Source: Marivita sp965656765 | Lineage (GTDB): Bacteria; Pseudomonadota; Alphaproteobacteria; Rhodobacterales; Rhodobacteraceae | Length of the DNA: 64,000 nt | Direction of reading: 5' to 3' | Assembly: GCF_965656765.1 (NCBI RefSeq) | Contig: NZ_CBFHLV010000003.1 | Location: 1 to 64,000, forward strand | Shown: positions 33,077 to 42,285 of the stretch, piece after piece | Layout: each line of letters opens with the position of its first letter | How positions within the stretch are numbered: position 1 is the stretch's first letter | The notes under the pieces: generated by a model | Database searches by the model: none | What the model was told of the DNA's origin: nothing | Seen by the model: the letters and a program-made list of their open reading frames with translations, nothing else | Made by a program: the position numbers and the translations under genes

Positions 33077-33808
33077 TCAGGCGATGGGCACGGACAGCCA
33101 TGTCAGCACATGGGTATCGGTTCGTCGGTAGTGGAGGTCGAAACATCGGCCTTTGATAAGGTCTTTGGTCAGATCGGTGGTCAGTGTCAGCGTCATGGTG
33201 TTGTCCGCAGGCGGTGCGATCAGTTCGGCTGCGTCGAAACCGAAATGGTGACCGACAGTTGGAAACAGCGCTTTGAAGAGCGCCTCTTTGGCAGAGAATA
33301 CCAGCGTGGCGTTGGCGGCGGCGGGCCCGGTATCTTGTGCGATGATGGTGCGTTCGCGGTCGTTCAAGGTCTCAGATAGGATCGCGGTCAGGCTGCGGCC
33401 TTGAGCAATCGCCTCGGTATCGACGCCGTAGGTGTGGGTTGTGTCGCGTGAGAGCAGACAGGCGCAGCGACCCCGGGCATGGCTGATTGAACCGCTGAGG
33501 CCTTCGGGCCAAAGGGGCGCGCGGCTGGGTTGGTTGGTGATCGGCACCAGCGGGTGATCCAGCCGGGACATGGCGGAGTGTGCCATTGCGCGCCCGGCAA
33601 GATAATCGGCGCGGCGTTTGTCAACGGCATGGCTAAGCTTGGCCGGGCAAGGGATGCCCATGGCATCGAACAAAGGCTGTGCAAATGCGCTGTTGTGATA
33701 ACTGGCCGTGACAAGGATCGCGCCGGGGATCAGGCTGTCTTGTTCCTGAATGTCGGAGAGAAACCCGTTTGAGGCGTCTTGCAGGTTTGTCAGCGGCGTC
33801 TGGGTCAT
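33077..33808 (-). CDS. 4'-Phosphopantetheinyl transferase (EntD-like)
   Basis: Transfers the phosphopantetheine arm of CoA to carrier-protein domains. The 243-residue protein shows the superfamily signature: SGSISHARGRC, then GVDTEAI with the metal-binding Asp and Glu, and FSAKEALFKALFP with the catalytic Glu/Lys. The arrangement matches EntD-type enzymes. No polyketide, peptide or siderophore synthase is nearby, so its carrier protein is elsewhere. The ATG at 33808 was chosen; a TTG start at 33829 is possible. Confidence 0.87.
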   Translation of the reverse strand: MTQTPLTNLQDASNGFLSDIQEQDSLIPGAILVTASYHNSAFAQPLFDAMGIPCPAKLSHAVDKRRADYLAGRAMAHSAMSRLDHPLVPITNQPSRAPLWPEGLSGSISHARGRCACLLSRDTTHTYGVDTEAIAQGRSLTAILSETLNDRERTIIAQDTGPAAANATLVFSAKEALFKALFPTVGHHFGFDAAELIAPPADNTMTLTLTTDLTKDLIKGRCFDLHYRRTDTHVLTWLSVPIA

Positions 33809-33916
33809 GATTGTCTGCAATCCCTGCAAGTCCGCTTGTGGTCAAGCAAAAACCGATGTGCATTTACTTGGCGTAGGTCCGGGTTTAGGCCGGTGTTGCA
33901 GCTAGGAGGCGTCAGC

Positions 33917-34600
33917 ATGTCGGATAGGCACCCGTCGCGGGGGGTAATGTATGTGGCTTGGGGCAAGGCGCATGTGGACGTGGCACGGCGGTCGGCGGCG
34001 TCTGTCAAAAAGTACAATCCGGGGCTGTCCTGTTCGATCTGGTGTGCGGCAGGTGACGACACAACAGGGTTTGATCAGGCCTTTGTCATTCCGGCGGATA
34101 TGACACGACCCAAGGTGGGTGCGCTGAAGCTCAGCCCGTATGACGAGACCCTGTATCTGGACAATGACACGATCATCCGGGCGGATTTGTCGTCTTTGTT
34201 CGATCTGTTGCAGCGGTTTGATCTTTGTGGTGCGCATGTGATGCTGTGGCATCGGCCGCGCCACAAGCGGATGTGGAAGACCGAGGTGCCAGAGACCTTT
34301 CCCGAGATCAATTGCGGGGTCCTTCTGTATCGCAAGAATGCCGGGACGGAGGCGTTTTTTGATCAGTGGCAGACGGCGTACGATGCAGCAGGGATGAAGA
34401 TCGATCAGCCGACATTCCGCGAAACGCTTTGGAATTCGGATCTGCGATTTTACGTGTTCCCGCCGCAATTCAACAAGCGCATCTTTGAGGCGTCGGAGTT
34501 GGTTTATTCGGATCAGCCGAAGCCTCGTATCCTGCATCTTCCGATCCTGCGGCCACAGAAGACCGCATTCAAGCGCTGGTTTTCCAACTTGATCCGATAA
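33917..34600 (+). CDS. Glycosyltransferase-like protein (GT-A, DxD motif)
   Basis: A 227-residue GT-A-type nucleotide-sugar transferase candidate. The N terminus (MYVAWGKAHVDVARRSAASVKKYNP) resembles GT8/Nucleotid_trans families, and YLDNDT near residue 80 supplies the metal-binding DxD. EINCGVLLYRKN follows, typical of such enzymes. AGGAGG is well placed before the ATG at 33917. No membrane span is evident. The donor and acceptor are unknown. It precedes deoC in the same direction, separated by 78 bases. Confidence 0.72.
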   Translation: MSDRHPSRGVMYVAWGKAHVDVARRSAASVKKYNPGLSCSIWCAAGDDTTGFDQAFVIPADMTRPKVGALKLSPYDETLYLDNDTIIRADLSSLFDLLQRFDLCGAHVMLWHRPRHKRMWKTEVPETFPEINCGVLLYRKNAGTEAFFDQWQTAYDAAGMKIDQPTFRETLWNSDLRFYVFPPQFNKRIFEASELVYSDQPKPRILHLPILRPQKTAFKRWFSNLIR

Positions 34601-34678
34601 GCGGATGTGGACGCTGCGTTGCGGCTTGTGCGCGCTTGGAGGCCATGTCAGGATCTGGGTTTAAGGAGTGAGTGTTTC

Positions 34679-35671
34679 ATGCAAACTCAGACATCGCAGA
34701 CAGAGACCTTGCATTTGCCGCAGACGCTTGAGGTGCGCAATCAGGGGATGGGGTTGGACCTTGATTGGGTGATGCGTGCGACAGCGAACCGGTCTGCCAT
34801 TGAACGGCGCGCGGCGACATTGCCGGGGCGGCGGTCGGTCAAGAAAGATCATCAGGCGGCATGGCTTTGCCGGGCCGTGACTTGTATCGATCTCACGACG
34901 CTGGCTGGCGATGACACGGTTGGACGCGTCGCGCGACTTTGTGCGAAGGCACGGCAGCCGGTGCGGGCTGATCTTTTGAATACGCTTGGTATGGACGGGC
35001 TGACCGTTGGAGCAGTCTGTGTATACCACGATATGGTCGAAGCGGCCGTTGACGCGTTGGCCGGGTCGGGGATTCCGGTTGCTGCAGTCAGCACGGGGTT
35101 CCCGGCGGGCCTTTCGCCTTTTCACCTGCGGGTGGCCGAGATCGAGGAGAGCGTGAAAGCCGGAGCCGCCGAGATCGACATCGTGATATCGCGCCGGCAT
35201 GTGCTGACTGGCAATTGGCAGGCGCTTTATGACGAGATGCGGGCCTTCCGTGCTGCCTGTGGTGAAGCGCATGTGAAGGCCATTCTGGCGACGGGCGAAT
35301 TGGGCACGTTGCAGAATGTCGCGCGTGCATCTTTGGTTTGCATGATGGCGGGGGCCGATTTCATCAAGACCTCGACCGGCAAGGAAAGTGTCAATGCTAC
35401 GCTGCCAGTGTCCCTGGTGATGATCCGGGCAATCCGCGATTATTTCGAAGAGACCGGGTATCGCGTTGGCTACAAACCGGCTGGCGGAATTTCAAAAGCG
35501 AAAGATGCGTTGGTGTATCTGGCTTTGTTGAAAGAGGAGTTGGGGGATCATTGGCTGCACAATGATCTCTTCCGTTTTGGGGCGTCGTCCCTTTTGGGGG
35601 ATATCGAACGCCAGTTGGAGCATCACGTCACGGGGGCTTATTCGGCGTCTTGGCGACATGCAGCGGGATGA
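34679..35671 (+). CDS. deoC: Deoxyribose-phosphate aldolase DeoC
   Basis: Cleaves 2-deoxyribose-5-phosphate to acetaldehyde and glyceraldehyde-3-phosphate. The 330-residue protein carries the Schiff-base lysine in GADFIKTSTGKES and the second active-site lysine in GYKPAGGI. The first 60 residues extend beyond the E. coli enzyme, as in the longer eukaryotic/alphaproteobacterial form. AAGGAG precedes the ATG. The downstream ALDH16 would oxidise the toxic acetaldehyde, which ties the operon to deoxynucleoside use. Confidence 0.92.
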   Translation: MQTQTSQTETLHLPQTLEVRNQGMGLDLDWVMRATANRSAIERRAATLPGRRSVKKDHQAAWLCRAVTCIDLTTLAGDDTVGRVARLCAKARQPVRADLLNTLGMDGLTVGAVCVYHDMVEAAVDALAGSGIPVAAVSTGFPAGLSPFHLRVAEIEESVKAGAAEIDIVISRRHVLTGNWQALYDEMRAFRAACGEAHVKAILATGELGTLQNVARASLVCMMAGADFIKTSTGKESVNATLPVSLVMIRAIRDYFEETGYRVGYKPAGGISKAKDALVYLALLKEELGDHWLHNDLFRFGASSLLGDIERQLEHHVTGAYSASWRHAAG

Positions 35672-35680
35672 GGCGGCGCA

Positions 35681-35974
35681 ATGGGCAATAATCCGGTTGT
35701 TTTGTTGTTTGGCCTGTCAGCGCTGATGTGGCTTGGTGCGCAGAATTGGCGGCGCCGCAAGCTGAAGCGTGCTGTGCGCGACTTGCCGACTTTGATGCAA
35801 CGTATGCTAGGGCCTGAACCTGCGTTTGACCCTCCAGCCGATCCGCCGGATGCCTTGCAGCGATTTGCGGTACTGCATGATCGCACACGTCGGGTGGAAT
35901 GGGTTGTCCGCAGCGTTGCGATCCTGTGGCTGGGCTATGTTGTTTTCCTGCTTTTGAAAGGCACCTTCCAATGA
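35681..35974 (+). CDS. Small two-span membrane protein of unknown function
   Basis: A 97-residue protein with a hydrophobic N-terminal span (VVLLFGLSALMWLGA), a basic segment (NWRRRKLKRAV), a proline-rich stretch and a C-terminal span (SVAILWLGYVVFLLL). Both ends are probably membrane-embedded with the middle in the cytoplasm. It lies nine bases after deoC, and its stop overlaps the ALDH start (ATGA), so it is coexpressed with both. Not recognised; it could be an operon-specific membrane anchor. Confidence 0.7.
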   Translation: MGNNPVVLLFGLSALMWLGAQNWRRRKLKRAVRDLPTLMQRMLGPEPAFDPPADPPDALQRFAVLHDRTRRVEWVVRSVAILWLGYVVFLLLKGTFQ

Positions 35975-38319
35975 CCGTGCAAGAGATTTTTGAGAGTATG
36001 GACTACGGGACCGCGCCGGAATCGGCAGGCGACGCATTGGCATGGCTGGTCGATCAGGGGGATCGGTTTGGACATTTCATCTACGGTGCGATTACCGACC
36101 CCTGTGATGTGTTCGAAAGCCGCAATCCTGCAACGGGCGAGGTGCTGTCGCATGTGTCTCAGGCGTCGCAAGCGGATGTCGATGCCGCTGTTGCAGCCGC
36201 CCGAAAGACGCAAAGGGCTTGGGCCAAGCTGGGCGGTGCAGGCCGTGCGCGGTACATCTATGCAATTGCGCGGCTCATGCAGAAACATGCGCGGCTGTTT
36301 GCAGTGCTGGAGACCTTGGACAACGGCAAGCCGATCCGTGAGAGCCGGGATATCGACGTGCCTTTGGCGCAGCGGCATTTCTACTATCACGCTGGGCAAG
36401 CACAGTTGTTCGACAGCGAATTTCCCGAGCGGGAGGCACATGGCGTTTGTGGGCAGGTGGTGCCCTGGAATTTCCCGCTGCTCATGTTGGCGTGGAAGGT
36501 CGCTCCGGCATTGGCTGCCGGCAATACGGTGGTTTTGAAACCAGCGGAATACACCTCGCTCACTGCGCTGTTGTTTGCCGATATCTGCCGTCAGGCCGGG
36601 CTGCCGAAAGGGGTGGTCAATATCGTGACCGGTGATGGCGCTGTGGGTGAAATGATTGTCACACATCCCGGCGTGGACAAGGTGGCGTTCACCGGATCGA
36701 CGGCGGTGGGGCGGCGTATTCGAGAGGCGACCGCGGGATCGGGCAAGGCGCTGACCTTAGAGCTGGGCGGCAAGTCCCCGTATATTGTCTTCGAGGATGC
36801 GGATCTGGACAGCGCAGTCGAAGGGCTGGTCGATGCGATCTGGTTCAATCAAGGACAGGTCTGCTGTGCAGGCTCGCGCCTTTTGGTGCAGGAAGGCGTT
36901 GCTGATCGGTTCCATACCAAGCTGAAAGCGCGGATGGACAAGCTGCGGGTCGGGTCGCCGTTGGACAAGTCGATCGATGTCGGCGCGATTGTTGACCCCA
37001 AGCAGTTGGAAACCATCACAGGTCTGGTCGACAGTAACAGCGCGGGCGAGACCTATCGCGCGAATTGCGAGTTGCCGGAAACGGGGTGCTTCTATCCACC
37101 GACGCTGATCACTGGGCTAAGCACGGCGGATGCGCTGATGCAGGAAGAGATCTTTGGGCCGGTTCTTGTAGGGACGACGTTCCGCACGCCATCTGAGGCG
37201 GTCGATTTGGCGAACAACACGCGCTATGGGTTGGCGGCAACTTTGTGGTCCGAGAATATCAACGTCGCTTTAGACATCGCGCCGAAGCTGGCAGCGGGTG
37301 TGGTTTGGATCAATGGAACCAATATGTTTGATGCGGCAGCACCGTTCGGTGGCGTGCGCGAAAGTGGGTTTGGGCGTGAAGGTGGGGCCGAAGGGATGAT
37401 GGCCTACACCAAACCCTGCGGTACGGGCAAAGCGCTGGGCAAAATTGAAGGCTTTAGCAGTGGACCCGATACGGAGCCTCAGGCCGTGGACCGGACGGCA
37501 AAGCTCTATGTCGGGGGTAAGCAAGCGCGGCCTGACGGGGGCTATGCCTATGAGGTGTTTTCCAAAGCGGGCAAGCTGATCGGGCAAGCGCCCTTGGCGA
37601 ACCGTAAAGACGTACGCAACGCTGTTGAAGCGGCGCGCGGTGCGAAAGGCTGGGCTGGAACAACCGCGCATCTGCGGGCGCAGATCCTCTATTACATCGC
37701 CGAGAATTTGGCCGCCCGGAAAGAAGAGTTTGCCACGCGGATCAACCAGATGACGGGCGGACGTACCGGCGCGAAAGAGGTGGACGCCTCGGTCAATCGA
37801 CTGTTCACTTATGGTGCTTGGGCGGACAAGTTTGACGGGCGCGTGGCGCAGGTGCCTTTGCGGGGTGTGGCCCTTGCGATGCGAGGCCCCTGCGGCGTGA
37901 TTGGGGCTTTTTGCCCGGATGATTATCCGCTTCTGGGTCTTGTGTCGGTGATGGCACCGGCCATCGCGATGGGCAATCGCGTCGTGCTTGTGGCGTCGGA
38001 ACCGTTCCCGCTGGCGGCGACGGATTTCTATCAGGTGCTTGACACGTCAGACGTGCCCGGAGGCGTGGTCAACATCCTGACAGGACGTCACGCAGAGTTG
38101 GCCACGACATTTGCGCAACATATGGATCTGGAGGCCGTTTGGTCGTTTTCGTCGTCCGACCTGTCTGCCGAGATCGAACGTGGGGCTGCGTTGAATCTTA
38201 AGCGAACATGGGTGAATAACGGCTGCTCGCGCGATTGGATGGGGCCCGATGGCGAGGGGCGTCTGTTCCTTGCTGCGGCGACCGAAACCAAGACGGTCTG
38301 GGTTCCGTACGGCGCATGA
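35971..38319 (+). CDS. ALDH16-type aldehyde dehydrogenase (active plus truncated domain)
   Basis: Oxidises an aldehyde to the acid with NAD(P)+. The 782-residue protein joins a full ALDH domain (about 1-490) to a second, shortened ALDH-like domain (about 500-782). The first domain keeps the catalytic Cys298 (GQVCCAG) and general base Glu264 (LELGG). The second has the N-terminal half of the fold but no catalytic Cys block. This layout defines ALDH16; bacterial members keep the Cys that human ALDH16A1 has lost. The operon with deoC points to acetaldehyde as substrate. The start overlaps the previous stop. Confidence 0.88.
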   Translation: MTVQEIFESMDYGTAPESAGDALAWLVDQGDRFGHFIYGAITDPCDVFESRNPATGEVLSHVSQASQADVDAAVAAARKTQRAWAKLGGAGRARYIYAIARLMQKHARLFAVLETLDNGKPIRESRDIDVPLAQRHFYYHAGQAQLFDSEFPEREAHGVCGQVVPWNFPLLMLAWKVAPALAAGNTVVLKPAEYTSLTALLFADICRQAGLPKGVVNIVTGDGAVGEMIVTHPGVDKVAFTGSTAVGRRIREATAGSGKALTLELGGKSPYIVFEDADLDSAVEGLVDAIWFNQGQVCCAGSRLLVQEGVADRFHTKLKARMDKLRVGSPLDKSIDVGAIVDPKQLETITGLVDSNSAGETYRANCELPETGCFYPPTLITGLSTADALMQEEIFGPVLVGTTFRTPSEAVDLANNTRYGLAATLWSENINVALDIAPKLAAGVVWINGTNMFDAAAPFGGVRESGFGREGGAEGMMAYTKPCGTGKALGKIEGFSSGPDTEPQAVDRTAKLYVGGKQARPDGGYAYEVFSKAGKLIGQAPLANRKDVRNAVEAARGAKGWAGTTAHLRAQILYYIAENLAARKEEFATRINQMTGGRTGAKEVDASVNRLFTYGAWADKFDGRVAQVPLRGVALAMRGPCGVIGAFCPDDYPLLGLVSVMAPAIAMGNRVVLVASEPFPLAATDFYQVLDTSDVPGGVVNILTGRHAELATTFAQHMDLEAVWSFSSSDLSAEIERGAALNLKRTWVNNGCSRDWMGPDGEGRLFLAAATETKTVWVPYGA

Positions 38320-38418
38320 TTGCCAATTTTCGCAAGGGTCATTGAGAATCCACTGATGCAGTGTTATTTTTGTAATACCCAGCGCCGGGGCGGAACGGCG
38401 TGTATACTTAGGAGGACG

Positions 38419-38475
38419 ATGTCCTGTCTCTTCAATCGGATGTGGCACATGCCACGGACGGGGGTCTGCCAATGA
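38419..38475 (+). CDS. Short upstream ORF coupled to rsfS
   Basis: An 18-codon frame (MSCLFNRMWHMPRTGVCQ) starts with an ATG four bases after GGAGG (38411-38415), the only strong ribosome site in this leader. Its stop TGA overlaps the rsfS ATG at 38472 (ATGA). It could act as a leader that delivers ribosomes to rsfS. Too short to judge as a functional peptide. Confidence 0.4.
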   Translation: MSCLFNRMWHMPRTGVCQ

Positions 38476-38837
38476 CGGGCACGCCCGGAAACGGATCAGC
38501 CAGCGACGCGACGCTCGCGGCGATTCTCTCTGAACTTAACGACAACAAAGCCGAAGACATCGTGCAGATCGACTTGCGCGGAAAAACGTCGATTGGCGAC
38601 TACATGGTTGTATGCTCGGGTCGGTCGACCCGTCAGGTGTCTGCTTTGGCTGAAAAGCTGCTTGAGATGCTCAAGTCCGAGCGCGGGATCCTGTCCAAGG
38701 TCGAGGGCAAGGAAACCGGCGATTGGGTGCTGATCGATACGGGTGATGTGATTGTTCACATTTTCCGTCCCGAGGTGCGCGAATTTTACCAGTTGGAAAA
38801 GATGTGGCTCCCGGCTGGGACGGCACTGACCAACTAG
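38472..38837 (+). CDS. rsfS: Ribosomal silencing factor RsfS
   Basis: Binds L14 on the 50S subunit and blocks subunit joining under starvation. The 121-residue protein matches the family: AAILSELNDNKAEDIVQIDL, GDYMVVCSGRSTRQVSALAEKL, and GDWVLIDTGDVIVHIFRPEVREFYQLEKMW. The ATG at 38472 gives the usual length. A GTG at 38442 would add ten residues but has no ribosome site. rlmH starts one base after its stop, the common rsfS-rlmH pairing. Confidence 0.93.
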   Translation: MTGTPGNGSASDATLAAILSELNDNKAEDIVQIDLRGKTSIGDYMVVCSGRSTRQVSALAEKLLEMLKSERGILSKVEGKETGDWVLIDTGDVIVHIFRPEVREFYQLEKMWLPAGTALTN

Positions 38838-38838
38838 G

Positions 38839-39312
38839 ATGCGGGTTCATCTTCGCGCGGTAGGTCGGCTTGCGGGCCGATCAGAGGAACGCGCGCTGGT
38901 TGATGACTACCTCTCCCGGTTTTCGCAGACCGGGCGTGGGCTTGGCTGGCGCTTTGAGGGCGAGGCCGAGGTTGAAGACAAGAAGAACGGTGGGATGGCG
39001 GCGGAAGCGCTGCTTTTGCGGTCGTCCATCCCGACCGGGTCTTTGATTGTCTGTCTGGATGAGCGGGGAACGCTGATGTCCTCGCCCGATTTTGCCAAAA
39101 AGCTTCAAGGATGGGCCGATCAAGGGCGACCGGACGTGACTTTTGTCATTGGTGGTGCTAATGGCATCGACCCGTCGTTGCGCGGTGATGCGGATATGCT
39201 GCTGTCTTTCGGCAAGATGGTGTGGCCGCACAAGCTTGTTCGGGTGATGATCGCCGAACAACTGTATCGGGCGGCGTCAATTGTCGCGGGATCACCCTAT
39301 CATCGAGTCTAG
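38839..39312 (+). CDS. rlmH: 23S rRNA (pseudouridine-1915-N3) methyltransferase RlmH
   Basis: SPOUT-fold methyltransferase acting on helix 69 of 70S ribosomes. The 157-residue sequence has LDERGTLMSSPDFAKKL, the SAM-binding knot FVIGGANGID, and a C-terminal LVRVMIAEQLYRAASIVAGSPYHR ending like other RlmH proteins. It directly follows rsfS. It converges on uppP with 57 bases between. Confidence 0.95.
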   Translation: MRVHLRAVGRLAGRSEERALVDDYLSRFSQTGRGLGWRFEGEAEVEDKKNGGMAAEALLLRSSIPTGSLIVCLDERGTLMSSPDFAKKLQGWADQGRPDVTFVIGGANGIDPSLRGDADMLLSFGKMVWPHKLVRVMIAEQLYRAASIVAGSPYHRV

Positions 39313-39369
39313 GCGGATGATGCGTTGACGCACCACGGCTTTCGATAGACCGAAAATGCGCGGATGTGG

Positions 39370-40173
39370 TCACGTATAGGCGATAATCAACAGGATCACG
39401 CCAAGAACCACGCGGTAGATCACGTAAGGCGTGAAGCTTACTGATTTCAGCAGGCGCATCATAAGCGTCAGCGCGGCCAATGCCGCGAGGAACGCAAAAA
39501 CGGCTGCGATTGCGGCGTCTCGTAATATGGCCATATTGGCCTCTTGCGCGACCTCGACCCCAAGCAATGTGCCCGAAGCAAGGATTGTCGGGATCGACAT
39601 CAGCATCGCAAGCCGTGCGGCACTCTCGCGGTCATAGCCTAATTGGCGGCCCGCGGTGATTGTGATGCCTGATCGTGATGTGCCGGGGATCAGGGCGAGC
39701 GCTTGCCAGAGGCCCATGATCGCGGCGTCCTTGATGCTCCAGTTTGCGGCTTTCTTGACGGTTGGGCCTGATTGGTCGGCCCAGTAGAGTACGACACCGA
39801 ATATCAACATCGTCCAGCCGATCACTGCCGTTGAGCGCAACACGTCGTTGTAGCCCGAAAGCTTGAGCGCAAGGCCGCATAGGACGACTGGGATCGTTGC
39901 AATGAGCAGGCAAAGCGCCCAAAACGCACCTTGGGTGTCGATCCGACCTCTTGCCAGCCGCCCCACTCCGGTGGTCACGACCTTAACATCGGACCAAAAA
40001 TAGAGTACTACTGCAACCAATGTGCCGACATGCACAGCGACGTCTAAAGCCTGTCCTTGATCGGTCAGACCGGTCAGATTCGGCAGTAGAATCAGGTGTC
40101 CGGATGACGAGATCGGCAAGAATTCCGTAACGCCCTGAATCAAAGCGAGGATAAGCAGGTGGGTCAGGGCCAT
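39370..40173 (-). CDS. uppP: Undecaprenyl-diphosphatase UppP (BacA)
   Basis: Inner-membrane phosphatase that recycles undecaprenyl pyrophosphate for peptidoglycan synthesis; overexpression confers bacitracin resistance in other species. The 267-residue polytopic protein has both family motifs: QGVTEFLPISSSGH (13-26) and PGTSRSG in its second half. Monocistronic, divergent from gltD across 220 bases. Confidence 0.94.
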   Translation of the reverse strand: MALTHLLILALIQGVTEFLPISSSGHLILLPNLTGLTDQGQALDVAVHVGTLVAVVLYFWSDVKVVTTGVGRLARGRIDTQGAFWALCLLIATIPVVLCGLALKLSGYNDVLRSTAVIGWTMLIFGVVLYWADQSGPTVKKAANWSIKDAAIMGLWQALALIPGTSRSGITITAGRQLGYDRESAARLAMLMSIPTILASGTLLGVEVAQEANMAILRDAAIAAVFAFLAALAALTLMMRLLKSVSFTPYVIYRVVLGVILLIIAYT

Positions 40174-40393
40174 GTCATGACGTCCGGGTGCGAATTTCGC
40201 CTTGGGTATAAAGCCTGTAAAACCAATAGGAAGGATTATTTTAAGTCCGAACCGGACCTAAAATAGCTGCATTGCAGCAAAAGTTTCAGATGTTGGCGGC
40301 GAAAATACGAAAAATAGGTCAGCATAAGTGACTTTTCTTTCATGCTACTCTTCTATAACTAAGCGCGACCACATGAAGGGAAGGACGTAAGTC

Positions 40394-41827
40394 ATGGCAA
40401 AGCAGCCGATGTTGAAGTTCGTCAAAGTTGAACGCGACATGCCCACAAAGCGTGCTGCCGATGAGCGGCGTGAGGACTTTCATGAGATTTACGCAGAATA
40501 CGCGGATGCCAAGGCCAAGGAACAGTCGAGCCGCTGTTCCCAATGCGGTGTGCCATATTGCCAGTCGCATTGCCCGCTTCACAACAACATCCCCGATTGG
40601 TTGCGCCTGACAGCCGAGGGCCGTTTGCAAGAGGCCTATGAGGTCAGCCAGGCCACCAACACCTTCCCCGAAATCTGTGGCCGTATTTGCCCGCAGGACC
40701 GCCTGTGCGAAGGCAATTGTGTGATCGAACAATCCGGCCATGGCACTGTCACCATCGGGTCAGTCGAGAAGTACATCACCGATACAGCGTGGGAAGAAGG
40801 CTGGGTTCTGCCGATCAAGCCCGCGCAGGAACGTAAGGAAAGCGTTGGCATCATCGGGGCGGGACCAGGTGGCTTGGCAGCGGCCGACGTGCTGCGCCGT
40901 CAGGGTGTGCAGGTCACAGTCTATGATCGGTATGACCGCGCCGGTGGTTTGCTGACCTATGGCATTCCGGGGTTCAAGCTGGAAAAGCCAGTCGTCATGC
41001 GCCGCAATGAGCAGTTGGAAAAGGGCGGTGTCCGCTTTGTTCTGAACTGCAACATTGGCGAGGATATGTCGTTCGAAGACATCCGCGAACAGCATGATGC
41101 AGTCATCATTGCGACTGGCGTTTACAAGTCGCGCGATCTTGTCGGGCCCGGCTCTGGTGCTGATGGTATCGTTAAGGCGCTAGATTATTTGACCGCGTCG
41201 AACCGCAAGAGCTTTGGTGATGACGTATCCGAATTCGACAGTGGCAAGCTGAACGCCGAAGGCAAGAAGATCGTCGTGATCGGCGGCGGAGACACCGCAA
41301 TGGACTGTGTCCGTACAGCGATCCGTCAGGGTGCCGAATCTGTGAAGTGTCTGTATCGCCGTGACCGTGCCAACATGCCGGGTTCGCAGCGCGAAGTGCA
41401 GAACGCCGAGGAAGAAGGCGTGCAGTTCGAATGGCTGACTGCGCCTAAAGGCTTTACTGGTGATCCGGTGGATGGTGTGATCGTGGAACGGATGCGTCTG
41501 GGCTTGCCCGACGCTACAGGTCGTCAAATGCCTGAAGTCATCGAAGGCTCGGATTACATCGAGCCCGCGGATATCGTCATTAAAGCGCTGGGCTTTGAGC
41601 CAGAAGAACTGCCGACGCTCTGGGGGGTGCCTGAACTTGAAGTGACCCGCTGGGGCACGATCAAGGCCGAGTTCACGACGGGTGCGACTGCGTTGCCGGG
41701 TGTTTATGCCGTCGGTGATATCGTGCGCGGTGCGTCGCTGGTTGTTTGGGCGATCCGCGATGGGCGCGATTGTGCTGAAGCCGTATTGCAGCAGTTGAAC
41801 GGTGCGAGTGCCGTCGCTGCGGAATGA
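40394..41827 (+). CDS. gltD: Glutamate synthase small (beta) subunit
   Basis: NADPH-oxidising flavoprotein that feeds electrons to the GltB subunit. The 477-residue protein has two 4Fe-4S cysteine clusters near the N terminus (CSQCGVPYCQSHCPLHN and CGRICPQDRLCEGNC), an FAD-binding GAGPGGLAAADVL and an NADPH-binding GGGDTAMDCVR. Its stop overlaps the GFA gene by four bases. The order gltD-GFA-gltB with double overlaps suggests strict coexpression. A TATAAC about 40 bases upstream may be the -10 box. Confidence 0.95.
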   Translation: MAKQPMLKFVKVERDMPTKRAADERREDFHEIYAEYADAKAKEQSSRCSQCGVPYCQSHCPLHNNIPDWLRLTAEGRLQEAYEVSQATNTFPEICGRICPQDRLCEGNCVIEQSGHGTVTIGSVEKYITDTAWEEGWVLPIKPAQERKESVGIIGAGPGGLAAADVLRRQGVQVTVYDRYDRAGGLLTYGIPGFKLEKPVVMRRNEQLEKGGVRFVLNCNIGEDMSFEDIREQHDAVIIATGVYKSRDLVGPGSGADGIVKALDYLTASNRKSFGDDVSEFDSGKLNAEGKKIVVIGGGDTAMDCVRTAIRQGAESVKCLYRRDRANMPGSQREVQNAEEEGVQFEWLTAPKGFTGDPVDGVIVERMRLGLPDATGRQMPEVIEGSDYIEPADIVIKALGFEPEELPTLWGVPELEVTRWGTIKAEFTTGATALPGVYAVGDIVRGASLVVWAIRDGRDCAEAVLQQLNGASAVAAE

Positions 41828-42285
41828 GCGACCTGGCCGCCCCTTTTCGCCGAACCGGCACGCTTGACGGCATGTGCTTGTGCGGCGCGACCCGTGTTGG
41901 CATCGACGGCGATTACGTTGCCGCCGTCGGCATATGCCATTGCAGGAAGTGTCGCGTTTGGACCGGGACGATCACCGGTTATTTCATGGCGTCGCCAGAG
42001 GCGGTGCATGTGGAAGGTCCGGTCAAGACCTATGCCTCAACGCCTTTTGCAACGCGGGCATTTTGCGAAGTGTGCGGAACCAACCTTTGGCTGCGCAACA
42101 ACGAACCGGAAGACGATTACGAGTTTGTGCCTGCTCTTTTCACAGACGCAGATGCATTCCCGGTGATCTCAGAGATTTACTGTGATCGCGCGCCTGCCTA
42201 TGGGCAGCTGAAAGGCGACCACAAACGTGCCACGCAGGCGCAATACGAAGCGAATAATCCCTTTGTCGAAGGAGACACGCCATGA
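41824..42285 (+). CDS. GFA (glutathione-dependent formaldehyde-activating)-fold protein
   Basis: A 153-residue zinc protein of the CENP-V/GFA family. Zinc-ligand clusters are CLCG (near 17-20), CHCRKC (near 38-43) and CEVCG (near 81). Only some family members catalyse S-hydroxymethylglutathione formation, and this one has no adjacent formaldehyde-oxidation genes. It overlaps gltD and gltB by four bases each (ATGA on both sides), so its synthesis is tied to glutamate synthase. What it does there is unknown. Confidence 0.85.
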   Translation: MSDLAAPFRRTGTLDGMCLCGATRVGIDGDYVAAVGICHCRKCRVWTGTITGYFMASPEAVHVEGPVKTYASTPFATRAFCEVCGTNLWLRNNEPEDDYEFVPALFTDADAFPVISEIYCDRAPAYGQLKGDHKRATQAQYEANNPFVEGDTP

